The notes under the pieces are model-generated. The model worked only from the letters and a program-made list of their open reading frames with translations, made no database searches and was not told the DNA's origin. Positions 19,760 through 29,537 of a stretch of 64,000 bases of DNA are shown here, in pieces. The stretch is from Brevundimonas aurantiaca. Lineage in GTDB: Bacteria > Pseudomonadota > Alphaproteobacteria > Caulobacterales > Caulobacteraceae. Position 1 is the first letter of the stretch; every line of letters starts with the position of its first letter. The translations under genes and the position numbers were made by a program. Location of the stretch: assembly GCF_014199955.1 (NCBI RefSeq), contig NZ_JACHOQ010000009.1, positions 1-64,000 on the forward strand, given 5' to 3'.

Positions 19760-21226
19760 ATGATCCTGCGCACCCTGGCCTTAGTGGCGTTTGCGGCCGG
19801 CCTGACCAGTCTGGCGCCGCCTGCGAAAGCAGCCGCCCCCGTCTTCACCGAAAAGGCCTGTCCGGCCGATTGGCCGACCGAGGTGCGCCAGGTGAGGTGC
19901 GGAAGCCTGACGGTGGACGAGGCGCGCGACGGGACGGGCAGCGACCGGCGCATCGACCTGGCCCTGGTCATCATCAAGGCCGCCGCCCCCTATAGGGACG
20001 CCTCGGGTCAGGCCCTGCCGACGGTGGTGATGTTCCACGGCGGGCCGGGCGGGGCCATGGTCGGCGGGGCCGGGCGGATGCTGACGGCCCTGCGTCGCAA
20101 TCCGGAAGCCTTTGCGGTGGATCAGGACGTGATCCTGTTCGATCAGCGCGGCGGCGGCGCCGGCGCCCCGTCGATGGACTGTCCAGGGGTGCAGCTGACC
20201 GATGCGGGGCCGCCGTCGGATGCGGATCGCGACGGGCTGATCGCCTGTCTGAAGGGCTATCAGGCCCAAGGGATCGACCTGAACCAGTACAACGCCGCCG
20301 CCACCGCCGCCGATGTGAAGGATATGGTCCAGGCCCTGGGCCTGTCGAAGATCGACCTGTGGGGCGGCTCCTACGGCCCGCGCATCGAGGCGGCGGTCAT
20401 CACCCACCAGCCCCAGATCGTCCGCGCCGCCGTGATGGACAGCCCCTGGCCGCCCGAGGGCAACTGGGCGGTTGGAACCCCGGAACAGGTATCGACGGCG
20501 GTCAAGATCATCCTGGGCAAATGCCAGGCCCAGGCGGACTGCGCGGCGCGCCATCCGGACCTTCAGGCGCGGTTCGAGGCCGAGGCGCGCAAATGGCTGG
20601 CCGGCCCCGTGGCGGGCAGGGACGGAAAGACCTTCACCGTCGACGACCTGTCGGCCTTTCTGATGGACACCACCTACAGCGCGCGGGGCGTGCGCAGCCT
20701 GCCGGCCGATCTGGAGAAGATCATCGCCGGGGACCTGAGCCCGGTCGCAGAGATCGCCGAGGACCGGACCTATTATTTCGAGGGTCAGCACATGGCCCAT
20801 CTGTGCAAGGAAGAACTGCCGTTCGAATCCAAGGCGCGGCTGGCGGCGGGCGCCGCAGGCGATCCGGTCGCCGAGGTGCTGGTCCCCTCGCTGTCGCGGC
20901 TGTTCGACGTCTGCGCGGCGGTAGGGGAACGGCCCGCGCTGCCGATCGAGAATCTGCCGGTCAAGACCGACGTCCCGACCCTGTTCGTCGCCGCCGAGAT
21001 CGATCCGGGCTGCCCGCCGCCCCTGACCGAGGCGGCGGCCAATGGCTACTCCAACAGCCAGGTGGTGATCGTGACCAATGCGACCCACGGCGTCATCAAC
21101 GCCAGCCCCTGCACCCGCAAGATGGCGCGCGACTTCCTGCGCGATCCATCGGCGCCGGTGGATCGCAGCTGCCTGCCACCGGCGGACACGCCGCTGAACT
21201 TCATCGAGGCCGCGACGGCGGGCTGA
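19760..21226 (+). CDS. Secreted alpha/beta hydrolase (TAP/proline iminopeptidase-like)
   Basis: A 488-residue exported hydrolase. A signal peptide ends near residue 22 (PAKA-AAP). Oxyanion-region GGPGG is followed by DQRGGG and the nucleophile elbow WGGSYG. The C-terminal TAP-like part contains ATHGVINASPC with the probable catalytic histidine. Relatives remove N-terminal tripeptides or proline from peptides; the substrate here is not known. Expected in the periplasm. Confidence 0.88.
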   Translation: MILRTLALVAFAAGLTSLAPPAKAAAPVFTEKACPADWPTEVRQVRCGSLTVDEARDGTGSDRRIDLALVIIKAAAPYRDASGQALPTVVMFHGGPGGAMVGGAGRMLTALRRNPEAFAVDQDVILFDQRGGGAGAPSMDCPGVQLTDAGPPSDADRDGLIACLKGYQAQGIDLNQYNAAATAADVKDMVQALGLSKIDLWGGSYGPRIEAAVITHQPQIVRAAVMDSPWPPEGNWAVGTPEQVSTAVKIILGKCQAQADCAARHPDLQARFEAEARKWLAGPVAGRDGKTFTVDDLSAFLMDTTYSARGVRSLPADLEKIIAGDLSPVAEIAEDRTYYFEGQHMAHLCKEELPFESKARLAAGAAGDPVAEVLVPSLSRLFDVCAAVGERPALPIENLPVKTDVPTLFVAAEIDPGCPPPLTEAAANGYSNSQVVIVTNATHGVINASPCTRKMARDFLRDPSAPVDRSCLPPADTPLNFIEAATAG

Positions 21227-21229
21227 GAC

Positions 21230-21619
21230 ATGGGGCGGGCCTGGGTCTTTCCATCCGCACCCCGCGCGGTCGCCGCCCTGTTCGTTGCGGCGGCGCTGAC
21301 GGCGGCCGGGGCGGGACTGTGGATGATGACCCACCGGTCGCGGATTGCGCCGCCCGAGACGCCGTCGCATCGGGTCGTGCGCCAGATCGGCGAACAGCTG
21401 GGGCCGGGCGCCGAGCTGCGCTACGCCGAGGCGGGCGAGAAGCGGGCCGTCTGCGGCTATGTGGGCCGGTCCAGGGGCGGGGCGGCGGTGGGCTTCATCT
21501 CCGTGCCCAACCGCATCCTGTTCAGCGACGATCCCCTGCCGACCGAGTTCCGCGAGATGCGCCGACGCTATTGCCCCGGCTTCCTGACGCCGCCGCCCAG
21601 CGTTAGGCTGGGGACATGA
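21230..21619 (+). CDS. Small membrane-anchored hypothetical protein
   Basis: A 129-residue protein with one N-terminal hydrophobic anchor (about residues 13-32, AVAALFVAAALTAAGAGLW) and a soluble, mostly beta C-terminal part with two cysteines (in AVCGYVG and RRYCPGF) that could pair in the periplasm. No family recognised. It begins three bases after the hydrolase stop and overlaps ybgC by 4 bp, so it is probably co-transcribed with both. Confidence 0.6.
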   Translation: MGRAWVFPSAPRAVAALFVAAALTAAGAGLWMMTHRSRIAPPETPSHRVVRQIGEQLGPGAELRYAEAGEKRAVCGYVGRSRGGAAVGFISVPNRILFSDDPLPTEFREMRRRYCPGFLTPPPSVRLGT

Positions 21620-22086
21620 CCGATCTTCCCAGCGACCTTCCGACGGCCGGCCGTTTCGACGTGCGCGACCACCTGCTGCCCGTGCGGGTCTATTATGAGG
21701 ACACCGATTTCACCGGCCTGGTCTATCACGCCAACTATGTCCGCTATTTCGAGCGGGGCCGGTCGGACTTTCTGCGCGCCATCGGCGTGGGGCACGCCGA
21801 CCTGCTGGAGCAGGACCAGCCGATGGCCTTCGTCGTGGCCGAGCTGAACATCCGCTATCTGAAGCCCGCGCGGATCGACGACGCCCTGGTGGTGCGGACC
21901 GTCTATGAGCAGGTGAAGGGGGTGCGGCTGATCATCCGCCAGACGGTGGAGCGCGGGGGCGAGGTGCTGTGCCGGGCCGAGGTGACGGCGGTCTGCATCC
22001 ATCTGGACGGACGGCCGCGTCGCCCGACGAAGGGGCTGATCGAGAAGGTCACGCCGTGGCTGGCGAAAGCCACCGGCGCCGATTAG
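21616..22086 (+). CDS. ybgC: Tol-Pal associated acyl-CoA thioesterase YbgC
   Basis: A 156-residue hot-dog thioesterase with the YbgC signature YYEDTDFTGLVYHANYVRYFERG; the aspartate of EDTD is the active-site residue. YbgC hydrolyses acyl-CoAs at the inner membrane and is almost always the first gene of tol-pal clusters. Here it is separated from tolQ by three unrelated genes (22116-24447). The ATG overlaps the preceding gene's stop. Confidence 0.94.
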   Translation: MTDLPSDLPTAGRFDVRDHLLPVRVYYEDTDFTGLVYHANYVRYFERGRSDFLRAIGVGHADLLEQDQPMAFVVAELNIRYLKPARIDDALVVRTVYEQVKGVRLIIRQTVERGGEVLCRAEVTAVCIHLDGRPRRPTKGLIEKVTPWLAKATGAD

Positions 22087-22115
22087 GATTGGATGAAGTC
22101 GGGGGAGGCTGAACC

Positions 22116-22541
22116 GTGGAAAATCAGGGAATCACCGCCAGCGCGGTCATCGTGAGCTTCCTGCTGCTGGTCCTTGTGATCGGCGGCGGTCTGGTGGGCT
22201 GTCCCTATTACAAGGTCTGGGAGCGCAAGATGGCGGGCCAGGCCGAGCTGCAATATCAGCAGGGGGCGCGTCAGGCCCTGATCGCCCAGGCCGCCGCAGA
22301 AGACGAGGCGGCGATCAAACGGGCCGAGGCGGCGACGCGCCGGGTCCTGGGCTGGACCGATGCGGCCAAGCGCGGCTGCGAGGCCCTGGGCCGTCCGGGC
22401 GACCGCCAGTGCGAGGAGCAGCTGCTGAAGGACGCCGCCACCTATTCCATCGCCAAGGAAGGCCACGAGGGCGTCATCATCAGCGTCGGCGCCCCCGTCT
22501 CGGTGGCGGTCGATCCGAACCGGCGGCCGAGCGCCGAATGA
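22116..22541 (+). CDS. Single-pass membrane protein with Ala/Glu helix, unrecognised
   Basis: A 141-residue protein from a GTG start preceded by GGGGGAGGCTGA. It has a strong transmembrane segment at about residues 8-28 followed by CPYYKVWERKMAGQAEL, then an Ala/Glu-rich helix and a C-terminal part with two cysteines. The CPxYxVWxxxMAGxAEL start resembles a small family common in phages and host genomes, whose function is unknown. It lies between ybgC and an AraC regulator. Confidence 0.6.
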   Translation: MENQGITASAVIVSFLLLVLVIGGGLVGCPYYKVWERKMAGQAELQYQQGARQALIAQAAAEDEAAIKRAEAATRRVLGWTDAAKRGCEALGRPGDRQCEEQLLKDAATYSIAKEGHEGVIISVGAPVSVAVDPNRRPSAE

Positions 22542-22577
22542 GGACCTGAGGCGAGCGATCGGCCCAGAGGCAAGGCC

Positions 22578-23675
22578 ATGATCATCGACCAGTTGGACGT
22601 CGCCGTCCGGGCCGGAGCGGCGGCGGCCCTGCTTTTGCCCGCCGCCCTGCTGCTGAGGCAATGGCGACGGATCGGCCTGCCCGCCCTGCTGTTTGCGCCC
22701 CTGGCCCTGTGTCTGACGGGTTTCGTCCTGGGCAATACGCCGCTGGCGCTCAAGCCTGACGGACCGGTCGGCGCCGCAGCTCGGGTGCTGAGCGGCTTTA
22801 CGGTCATCTTTCTGTGGTGGTTCTGTCTGTCGTGTTTCGACAGGCGGTTTCGGGTGCGGGGGCCGGTCCTGGCGGTCGGCCTGATCTGGGGACTGATCGC
22901 CGCCCTGGATCGGGGCCTGTTCGGCGCGGCCCTGGGACAGTGGGAATGGTCGCGGCTGCTGTTGCCGCTGGGGTTCGCCATCGTCGGCCATCTGGTCTGG
23001 CGGCTGCTGGCCGAACGGGAGGACGACCTGATCCAGCAGCGGCACGACGCCCGCGTCCTGACCGCAGTCGGGCTGGGCGGGATGTTGTTCGTCGATCTGT
23101 CGGCCGACCTGCTGTTCGGCTTCGACTGGCGGCCGCTGGCCTTCGCCCTGAGCCAGAATCTGATGATCCTGATCTTCGGCCTTTGGCTGGCCGGGCGGCT
23201 GCTGACCGTGCGGCCCGAGGCCCTGACCTTCGGCGTGACGAACGCCGAGCGGGCGCCGGCCGAAGCGCCCGACCCGGGGGTGAGGGATGCGGCCCTTCAT
23301 CGCCGTCTGACCGATCTGATGGAGGGCGAACGGGTCTTTCTGGATCCCGAACTGACCTTCGCCGCCTTTGTGGCCCGCATGGGGGCGTCGGAGCGGGCCG
23401 TGCGGACCCTGATCAACCACGAACTGGGCCATGACCATTTCCGCAGCTTCCTGAACCATTATCGGGTGGCCGAGGCGCGGCGGCGGCTGAGCGCGCCGTC
23501 GCACGCCGAAGACAAGCTGATCGCCGTCGCCCTGGACAGCGGCTTCGCCTCCCTGGCCAGTTTCAACCGGGCCTTCCGCGCGGTCGAGGGCTGCGCTCCG
23601 AGCCGCTACAGGGCGACCGCCCGCGCCGCCTTCTCGACAAAGGCAGGTTCTGAGGAGCCGAAAGCCGGGTTCTGA
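22578..23675 (+). CDS. AraC-family regulator with membrane N-terminal domain
   Basis: The 365-residue protein starts with about six or seven hydrophobic helices (residues 10-225). The C-terminal AraC helix-turn-helix domain (about 245-350) has typical words: FAAFVARMGASERAVRTLINHELGHDHF-type spacing, LIAVALDSGFASLASFNRAFR and APSRYRA. Membrane-embedded AraC regulators of this layout probably sense an envelope or lipid signal. The adjacent CPBP protease gene (same strand, 58 bp downstream) is a plausible target. Confidence 0.87.
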   Translation: MIIDQLDVAVRAGAAAALLLPAALLLRQWRRIGLPALLFAPLALCLTGFVLGNTPLALKPDGPVGAAARVLSGFTVIFLWWFCLSCFDRRFRVRGPVLAVGLIWGLIAALDRGLFGAALGQWEWSRLLLPLGFAIVGHLVWRLLAEREDDLIQQRHDARVLTAVGLGGMLFVDLSADLLFGFDWRPLAFALSQNLMILIFGLWLAGRLLTVRPEALTFGVTNAERAPAEAPDPGVRDAALHRRLTDLMEGERVFLDPELTFAAFVARMGASERAVRTLINHELGHDHFRSFLNHYRVAEARRRLSAPSHAEDKLIAVALDSGFASLASFNRAFRAVEGCAPSRYRATARAAFSTKAGSEEPKAGF

Positions 23676-23733
23676 GGAGACGGCGCCGTCCCTGGGGCCC
23701 TAGTGCGGGCGGGTCTGACACAAGGGGACTAAA

Positions 23734-24447
23734 GTGAACGGATTGATCGGTTTGGCGGGGGTTCTGGCGCTTCTGCTGGGGCTGGGGACCGCGATCGGCT
23801 TGATGGACCGGCGCGGCTTTTCGTTTCGGTGGCTGCTGATCGCGGCCGGGCTGGTGGCGGTGAACGACGCCCTGCTCACCAATCTCTACGGCCTCTTGCC
23901 CGATGTGATCGGCGGGTCGTGGAACTGGCAGGGCAAGATATTGGCCCTGGCCGCCACCCTGGCGATCGCGGCCTGCCCCGGCTTCGGCCGGCGCCGCAGC
24001 GGCCTGACCCTGGTCCAGGCGCCGGGCAGTCTGAAAGCGGCCCTGCCGGTCGGCCTGCTCTATTGCGCCTTCTTCCTGGTCCTGGCCCTGGCCTTTTCGG
24101 GGGAGAGGGCCACGGGCGAAGAGATCGCCTTCCAGCTGACGATGCCGGGCCTGGAGGAGGAGCCCTTCTATCGCGGCGTGCTGTTGCTGGCGCTTTGCCA
24201 GGCCTTCACCGGGACCAAGCGCGTCCTGGGCGTGGATTGGAGCTGGGGGGCGGTTCTGTCGTGCCTGTTGTTCGGCCTGGCGCACGCCTTCGGCTTTTCG
24301 AAGGGCAGCTTTTCCTTCGATCCGCTGACGATGGCCATGACCGCCCTGCCCGCCTTCATCGCCGTCTGGCTGCGTCTGCGGACCGGAAGCCTGCTGGCGC
24401 CTGTCCTGCTGCACAATTTCGGAAACGCCGTGTCCCTGTTCCTCTGA
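23734..24447 (+). CDS. CPBP family intramembrane metalloprotease
   Basis: A 237-residue integral membrane protein. It has the CPBP/Abi motif 1 EEEPFYRGVL (glutamate pair and Arg), a later LLFGLAHAFGFSKG motif 2 histidine, and C-terminal LLHNFGNAVSLF motif 3 with HN. These residues form the proposed zinc site of the Rce1-like fold. Start is a GTG at 23734 with AAGGGGAC upstream. It may process prenylated or bacteriocin-like peptides in other systems; the target here is unknown. Confidence 0.88.
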   Translation: MNGLIGLAGVLALLLGLGTAIGLMDRRGFSFRWLLIAAGLVAVNDALLTNLYGLLPDVIGGSWNWQGKILALAATLAIAACPGFGRRRSGLTLVQAPGSLKAALPVGLLYCAFFLVLALAFSGERATGEEIAFQLTMPGLEEEPFYRGVLLLALCQAFTGTKRVLGVDWSWGAVLSCLLFGLAHAFGFSKGSFSFDPLTMAMTALPAFIAVWLRLRTGSLLAPVLLHNFGNAVSLFL

Positions 24448-24571
24448 CGGGGCGCGCCTTTCTGGTGACGGCGGCGCGTGGGGCGGCTAAACGGGCGGGA
24501 CGCCACACAATGGTCACGGCCGCTGGGTCGAAGAGGACGTGACCGATCCTGATCTCGCCCGGAGCGCCTGA

Positions 24572-25327
<756 letters not shown>

Positions 25328-25330
25328 GCC

Positions 25331-25786
25331 ATGGCCTTGGGAGGCGGTTCGAGCGGCGGCGGGTCGCGTCGCGGGCGGCGGGGGCGCAAAGGCCCCCTGA
25401 CCGAGATCAACGTCACGCCCCTGGTGGACGTGATGCTGGTGCTGCTGATCATCTTCATGATCTCGGCGCCGCTTCTGACCGTGGGCGTGCCGGTGGAGCT
25501 GCCCAAGACCGAGGCTAGCGCGGTCGAGACGAATAACGAACCCCTGTCGGTCAGCATCGACCAGCAGGGGGCGATCTTCATCGGCGACAGCGAGACGTCG
25601 TTCGACGATCTGGCGGTGCGTCTGCTGACCGAGGCCGGCGGATCGGACAAGGCGTCCGAGCGGCCGGTCTTCGTGCGGGCCGACGGCCGGGCGCCCTATC
25701 AGGCGGTGGCGCGGGTGATGGCGCGGCTGAGCGCCTCGGGCTTCACCAAGCTGAACCTGATCACCGACACGGCCCCGGAGGCCTGA
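25331..25786 (+). CDS. tolR: Tol-Pal system subunit TolR
   Basis: A 151-residue ExbD/TolR protein with a basic, glycine-rich N-terminus. Its single transmembrane helix carries the proton-relaying aspartate in [15 protein letters not shown], and it has a periplasmic domain ending [10 protein letters not shown]. It partners TolQ in the inner membrane. The stop is followed directly by the TTG start of tolA, indicating tight translational coupling. Confidence 0.96.
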   Translation: MALGGGSSGGGSRRGRRGRKGPLTEINVTPLVDVMLVLLIIFMISAPLLTVGVPVELPKTEASAVETNNEPLSVSIDQQGAIFIGDSETSFDDLAVRLLTEAGGSDKASERPVFVRADGRAPYQAVARVMARLSASGFTKLNLITDTAPEA

Positions 25787-26617
25787 TTGCGCCGTCCGAG
25801 CCCCGCGATCCTCGGCTCCATCGCCCTGCACGCCGGGGTGGTCGCGCTCGCCTTCGTGTCGTTCTCGCAGAAGGCCGAGGAGGCGCCGCCGCTGGTGAAC
25901 TCCGTGCCGGTGTCGATCGTGTCCGAGACCGTGATCGCGGCGGCGGCCGCCGACAATCCGCAGCCCGAGCCCTCGCCTGACGACGCCGCCACCGCCCCGG
26001 TCAGCGCGCCGGAAGAGCCGGCGCCGCCGGTCCCTGAACCGACCCCGCCGCCGCCGACGCCTGCGCCCGCATTGAGGCCCGCGCCCAAGCCCACGCCGAC
26101 CCCGACGCCCCGGCCGACCCCCCCGCGGCCTGCGCCCCCGACGCCGGAAAAGGCCCGGCCGACGCCGCCGCGACCGACCCCGCCGACCCCGACCCGACCG
26201 GCGCCGAAGCGCGAGGAGCCGAGCCTGGACCTGGACGCCCTGGCGGGCCCGACGCGCCCGACCAACAATCGCGGCCGCCCGGCGACCGGTCAGCAGGGGT
26301 CGGGAACCGCCTCCCAGGCCACCGGGCCGCAGGTCACGGCCATCTTCAACCAGGTCTATCCGAACTGGATTCTGCCCTGCGACATCCCCGGGGCGGACCA
26401 GCTGCGCATTCAGGTCGAACTGACCCTGTCGGCCGACGGGCGGATCACGCGCGGCCCGACCCTGGTCAATCCGCAATCGTCCTCGGTCTATCGGGCGGCG
26501 GCGGACGGGGCGCTGCGGGCCCTGCGCCAGACCGCCCCCTTCGACGTGCCCCAGGGCTTTCCCGGCGGCGCCTATCGCCCGACCTTCAACACCGAACGGG
26601 CCTGCCGGAACCGGTGA
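25787..26617 (+). CDS. tolA: TolA-like energy transducer
   Basis: The 276-residue protein has an N-terminal membrane anchor with the SHLS-like motif region (GSIALHAGVVALAFVSF, residues 10-27). A long Pro/Thr/Arg-rich periplasmic linker (about 65-150) follows, then a compact C-terminal domain with two cysteines (PCDIPGA and ERACRNR). This matches alphaproteobacterial TolA, although the linker is Pro-rich rather than the Ala/Lys helix of E. coli. Start is TTG immediately after the tolR stop. The next gene in the operon is displaced by an inverted toxin-antitoxin pair. Confidence 0.9.
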   Translation: MRRPSPAILGSIALHAGVVALAFVSFSQKAEEAPPLVNSVPVSIVSETVIAAAAADNPQPEPSPDDAATAPVSAPEEPAPPVPEPTPPPPTPAPALRPAPKPTPTPTPRPTPPRPAPPTPEKARPTPPRPTPPTPTRPAPKREEPSLDLDALAGPTRPTNNRGRPATGQQGSGTASQATGPQVTAIFNQVYPNWILPCDIPGADQLRIQVELTLSADGRITRGPTLVNPQSSSVYRAAADGALRALRQTAPFDVPQGFPGGAYRPTFNTERACRNR

Positions 26618-26620
26618 GGC

Positions 26621-27058
26621 TCAGGTGTCCGTGATCAGGTGAAGGGCCGATCGTCCGCCTTTGACGGCGTCTGGGGACAGTCGGCGATCGAAGGTCGCAA
26701 GCCGGCCCCCGTTCGAGACCGCCAGAGCCAGGAGATAGGCGTCGGTGATCTGTTCCGGCTTGGTCAGGGCCGAGGGCTCGAACAGGCGTTCGTCGGCCAG
26801 GCTGACGGCATCCGGCCAAAAGACGTGACCAGCCATGTCTCGCAGCAGAGCGAGAATCCGAACGACATCGGAAGGCGGGCCGACCGGATTGCGATAGCGG
26901 CTGCTGCCGACGATGCGGACCAAACCGTTCTCGGTTATCGGACAGGTGGCCCAGGACGGAGCGGCTTCGCGTTGGAACCAGGTATTGGCAGGATGGTGAA
27001 AGACGTGGCGGGGATCGACGAGGGCGATCAGCACGTTCACGTCCAACAGATAGGTCAA
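26621..27058 (-). CDS. vapC: PIN-domain toxin, VapC family
   Basis: A 145-residue PIN-domain ribonuclease. It starts YLLDVNVLIALVDPRH, with the first catalytic aspartate in LLDVNVL, has ENGLVRIVGS (second acid), and ends with the third acidic site in TDAYLLALAV / LATFDRRL. VapC enzymes cut initiator or other tRNAs, or rRNA. Its start overlaps the antitoxin stop by 4 bp. It ends only 3 bp from the tolA stop, on the opposite strand, so the two transcripts converge. Confidence 0.92.
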   Translation of the reverse strand: MTYLLDVNVLIALVDPRHVFHHPANTWFQREAAPSWATCPITENGLVRIVGSSRYRNPVGPPSDVVRILALLRDMAGHVFWPDAVSLADERLFEPSALTKPEQITDAYLLALAVSNGGRLATFDRRLSPDAVKGGRSALHLITDT

Positions 27059-27282
27059 GGCAGCTCGTCACGCAGGGCGTTGACGTCTTCCAGCGTGACC
27101 ATGGGCCCAGGCCGATCGGGCAGAAGAGGAACCCCGTTGCGGAAGCGCACCATGCTCTCACGCTTTTGCAGCGCCTGACGAGCGAGTTCAGACATCACCT
27201 CACCCACCGTGCGGTCCTGGTGGGCGGCAAGGGCGCGAGCCGCATTCAGCACGTCGTCGTCTATGGCGAGGGTGGTGCGCAT
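27055..27282 (-). CDS. vapB: Ribbon-helix-helix antitoxin, VapB type
   Basis: A 75-residue antitoxin beginning MRTTLAIDDDVLNAARALA, a ribbon-helix-helix DNA-binding domain, followed by an acidic tail (LEDVNALRDELP) that would wrap the PIN toxin. Coupled to vapC by an ATGA overlap. A row of GCATCAC heptamers lies 16-36 bp upstream and could be its operator. Because it is divergent from tolB, repression by this pair might also affect the tolB promoter region. Confidence 0.88.
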   Translation of the reverse strand: MRTTLAIDDDVLNAARALAAHQDRTVGEVMSELARQALQKRESMVRFRNGVPLLPDRPGPMVTLEDVNALRDELP

Positions 27283-27297
27283 GCCGCCGAAGATAAT

Positions 27298-27318
27298 GCA
27301 TCACGCATCACGCATCAA
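27298..27318. promoter_or_regulatory. GCATCAC tandem repeat, candidate VapB operator
   Basis: Three consecutive heptamers GCATCAC, GCATCAC, GCATCAA sit directly upstream of the vapB start. Ribbon-helix-helix antitoxins often bind short tandem sites, so this is a plausible autoregulatory operator; the heptamer spacing is seen directly, and the function is inferred. Confidence 0.4.
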
Positions 27319-27426
27319 TGTGAGGCGCGCCTCCTCAAAGTCGCCCCATTCGCCGTGAGAAGCTGGCGATTGTCATACGAACCGGCGATAAGGTCGGCGA
27401 TCTTTCGAGATTTACGGGAGCATTTG

Positions 27427-28800
27427 ATGCGTCTGAACCTCCTTCTGGCCTCGGTCGCCGCCGTGGCGACGACCGTCTCTTCCGCCCAGGCCCAGAACGT
27501 CGCAGCCGCGCCCCAGCAGAGCCAGCCGGTCGAGGTCGAGATCGACCAGGGGGTGCTGCGCCCGCTCCAGATCGCCATAGTGCCCTTCAGCGGCGATCAT
27601 GGGGCCGACATCTCCAGCGTGATCAGCGGCAATCTGAAACGGTCGGGCTTCTTCGAACCGCTGAACCCGGCCGGCTTCATCGAGACCGGCCTGACCCTGG
27701 CCAATGCGCCCAACTTCCCCCAGTGGACCCAGATCGGCGCCCAGGCGGTGCTGTATGGGGCGGTGACGCCGCGGGCCGACAATCGGGTGGACGTGGGCTT
27801 CCGCCTCTATGATCCGTACCGTCAGTGCCAGCTGGTCAGCTATCAGTTCACCGCCACGGCCGAGCAGTGGCGCCGGATCGCGCACAAGATTTCCGACGTC
27901 ATCTATCAGCGGATGACCGGCGAGGCCGGCTTCTTCGATTCCCGCGTCATCTTCGTCTCCGAAGAGGGGACGCAGCTGAACCGGATCAACCGCCTGACCA
28001 TCGCCGACCAGGACGGGTTCAACCCCGTCTATCTGACCCAGGGCGACGAGGTGATCATGTCGCCGCGCTTTTCGGCCTCCCAGCCGGACGAGATCACCTA
28101 TGTGGCGCTGGGCAAGGATTACAGCCGGATCTATCTGTACAATCTGACCACGGGCCGGCGCGAAAGCCTGGGTCAGTTCGACGGCCAGGTGCTGGCGCCG
28201 CGCTTCTCCAACGACGGCAACAAGATCGCCTTTTCGATCATCCGGGGCGGCAATACCGACATCTATGTGATGGACCTGCGCAGCCGCCAGCTGTCGCGGC
28301 TGACGTCGGACCCCGGCATCGACACCTCGCCCTCCTTCAGCCCGGACGGCAGCCAGATCGTGTTCAACTCGGACCGGTCGGGGACGGCGCGCCTCTATGT
28401 CATGCGGGCCGACGGCTCGGGCCAGCGGCCGATCTCGCGCGGCGGCGGCGTCTATACGGCGCCGTCCTGGAGCCCCACCGGCGACCTGATCGCCTTCACC
28501 AAACAGTCGGGCGGCCGGTTCTCCACCGGGGTGATGAACTCTGACGGCTCGGGCGAGCGCATCCTGTCGTCCAGCTATTTCGAAGAAGGCCCCAACTGGG
28601 CGCCCAACGGCCGCTATGTGATGTTCGCCCGCCAGACGCGGGGCGGGGACACCCGGTTGTGGACGGTGGACCTGTCGGGCCGGGTGGTGGCCCAGGCGGG
28701 CTACAACGGCCGCGGCACCGACCCGGCCTGGTCGCCGCTGCTGGACGCGCCGCCGTCGAACCTGGGCTTCGGCCAGGGCCCCGACAGCTGCCCAGCCTGA
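27427..28800 (+). CDS. tolB: Tol-Pal system protein TolB
   Basis: A 457-residue periplasmic protein with a signal peptide (cleavage after SSAQA) and an N-terminal D1/D2 region starting near VEIDQGVLRPLQIAIVPF. A six-bladed beta-propeller follows, with repeated SPDGSQIVFNSDRSG-type blades. It links Pal to TolA. ATG at 27427 is selected because it starts the signal peptide; the frame extends upstream only through the antitoxin promoter. The 144-bp gap to vapB must contain a separate tolB promoter. Confidence 0.97.
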   Translation: MRLNLLLASVAAVATTVSSAQAQNVAAAPQQSQPVEVEIDQGVLRPLQIAIVPFSGDHGADISSVISGNLKRSGFFEPLNPAGFIETGLTLANAPNFPQWTQIGAQAVLYGAVTPRADNRVDVGFRLYDPYRQCQLVSYQFTATAEQWRRIAHKISDVIYQRMTGEAGFFDSRVIFVSEEGTQLNRINRLTIADQDGFNPVYLTQGDEVIMSPRFSASQPDEITYVALGKDYSRIYLYNLTTGRRESLGQFDGQVLAPRFSNDGNKIAFSIIRGGNTDIYVMDLRSRQLSRLTSDPGIDTSPSFSPDGSQIVFNSDRSGTARLYVMRADGSGQRPISRGGGVYTAPSWSPTGDLIAFTKQSGGRFSTGVMNSDGSGERILSSSYFEEGPNWAPNGRYVMFARQTRGGDTRLWTVDLSGRVVAQAGYNGRGTDPAWSPLLDAPPSNLGFGQGPDSCPA

Positions 28801-28953
28801 GGTCGGGCGCCGTCGCGTGACGCTGTTCGCCGTCAGACGGAGCCATTCGGCTCAACACTGCGTTATCGCCCCTGGCGCCCAAAATCCGCCAAGGGCAGAA
28901 CTTAAGGCCAAGCTTGAGGCCGCCGTCCTCATAATCCTTCAGGAGACGACCCG

Positions 28954-29511
28954 ATGAAAAAATCCCGCATCATGACCGTGGCCATGGTCGGCTGCGCCGT
29001 CGCCGCCATGGCCGCCTGCGCCCGCAAGCCGGTCGAGGGCGTCGTGCCGACCGAACCCGCGACGACCGCCCCGACCGGCCCGGCCTATCCGACCGCCCCG
29101 ACCGGCCCGGTGTCCGGCGGCAATATGGGCGCCGCCGCCCCCGGCACGGAACAGGACTTCGTCGTCAATGTCGGCGACCGGATCTATTTCGACCTGGATT
29201 CCTATGAGGTCCGGCCCGAGGCCATGCCGCGCCTGGACGCCCAGGCCCAGTGGCTGCAACGCTATCCGTCGGTCACGGTGCGGATCGAGGGCAACGCCGA
29301 CGAACGCGGCACCCGCGAATACAACCTGGCCCTGGGCGCCCGCCGCGCCGAGGCCGTCCGCACCTATCTGATCAATCGCGGCGTGCCCGCCGGCCGGATC
29401 GACACCATCAGCTTCGGCAAGGAGCGCCCGATCGCCGAAGGCTCGAACGAAGAGGCCTGGGCCCGCAACCGCAACGCCCACACCGCCATCGTCTCGGGCG
29501 CCGCGCGCTAA
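28954..29511 (+). CDS. pal: Peptidoglycan-associated lipoprotein Pal
   Basis: An outer-membrane lipoprotein that binds peptidoglycan. The 185-residue precursor has a lipoprotein signal with Cys22 in MAAC, a Pro/Thr-rich linker, and an OmpA-like domain. The domain contains YFDLDSYEVRPEA and the peptidoglycan-binding ADERGTREYNLALGARRA block. The 153-bp gap from tolB suggests its own promoter or a processing site. A strong terminator follows the stop. Confidence 0.97.
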   Translation: MKKSRIMTVAMVGCAVAAMAACARKPVEGVVPTEPATTAPTGPAYPTAPTGPVSGGNMGAAAPGTEQDFVVNVGDRIYFDLDSYEVRPEAMPRLDAQAQWLQRYPSVTVRIEGNADERGTREYNLALGARRAEAVRTYLINRGVPAGRIDTISFGKERPIAEGSNEEAWARNRNAHTAIVSGAAR

Positions 29512-29537
29512 GGGGCGAGAGCCGAAATCGAGACCGG

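Noticed and set aside
22116..22541. Prophage remnant suspected at the CPYYKVW protein
   Set aside because: No other phage-like gene is nearby, and flanking genes are chromosomal; a single small membrane protein is not enough.
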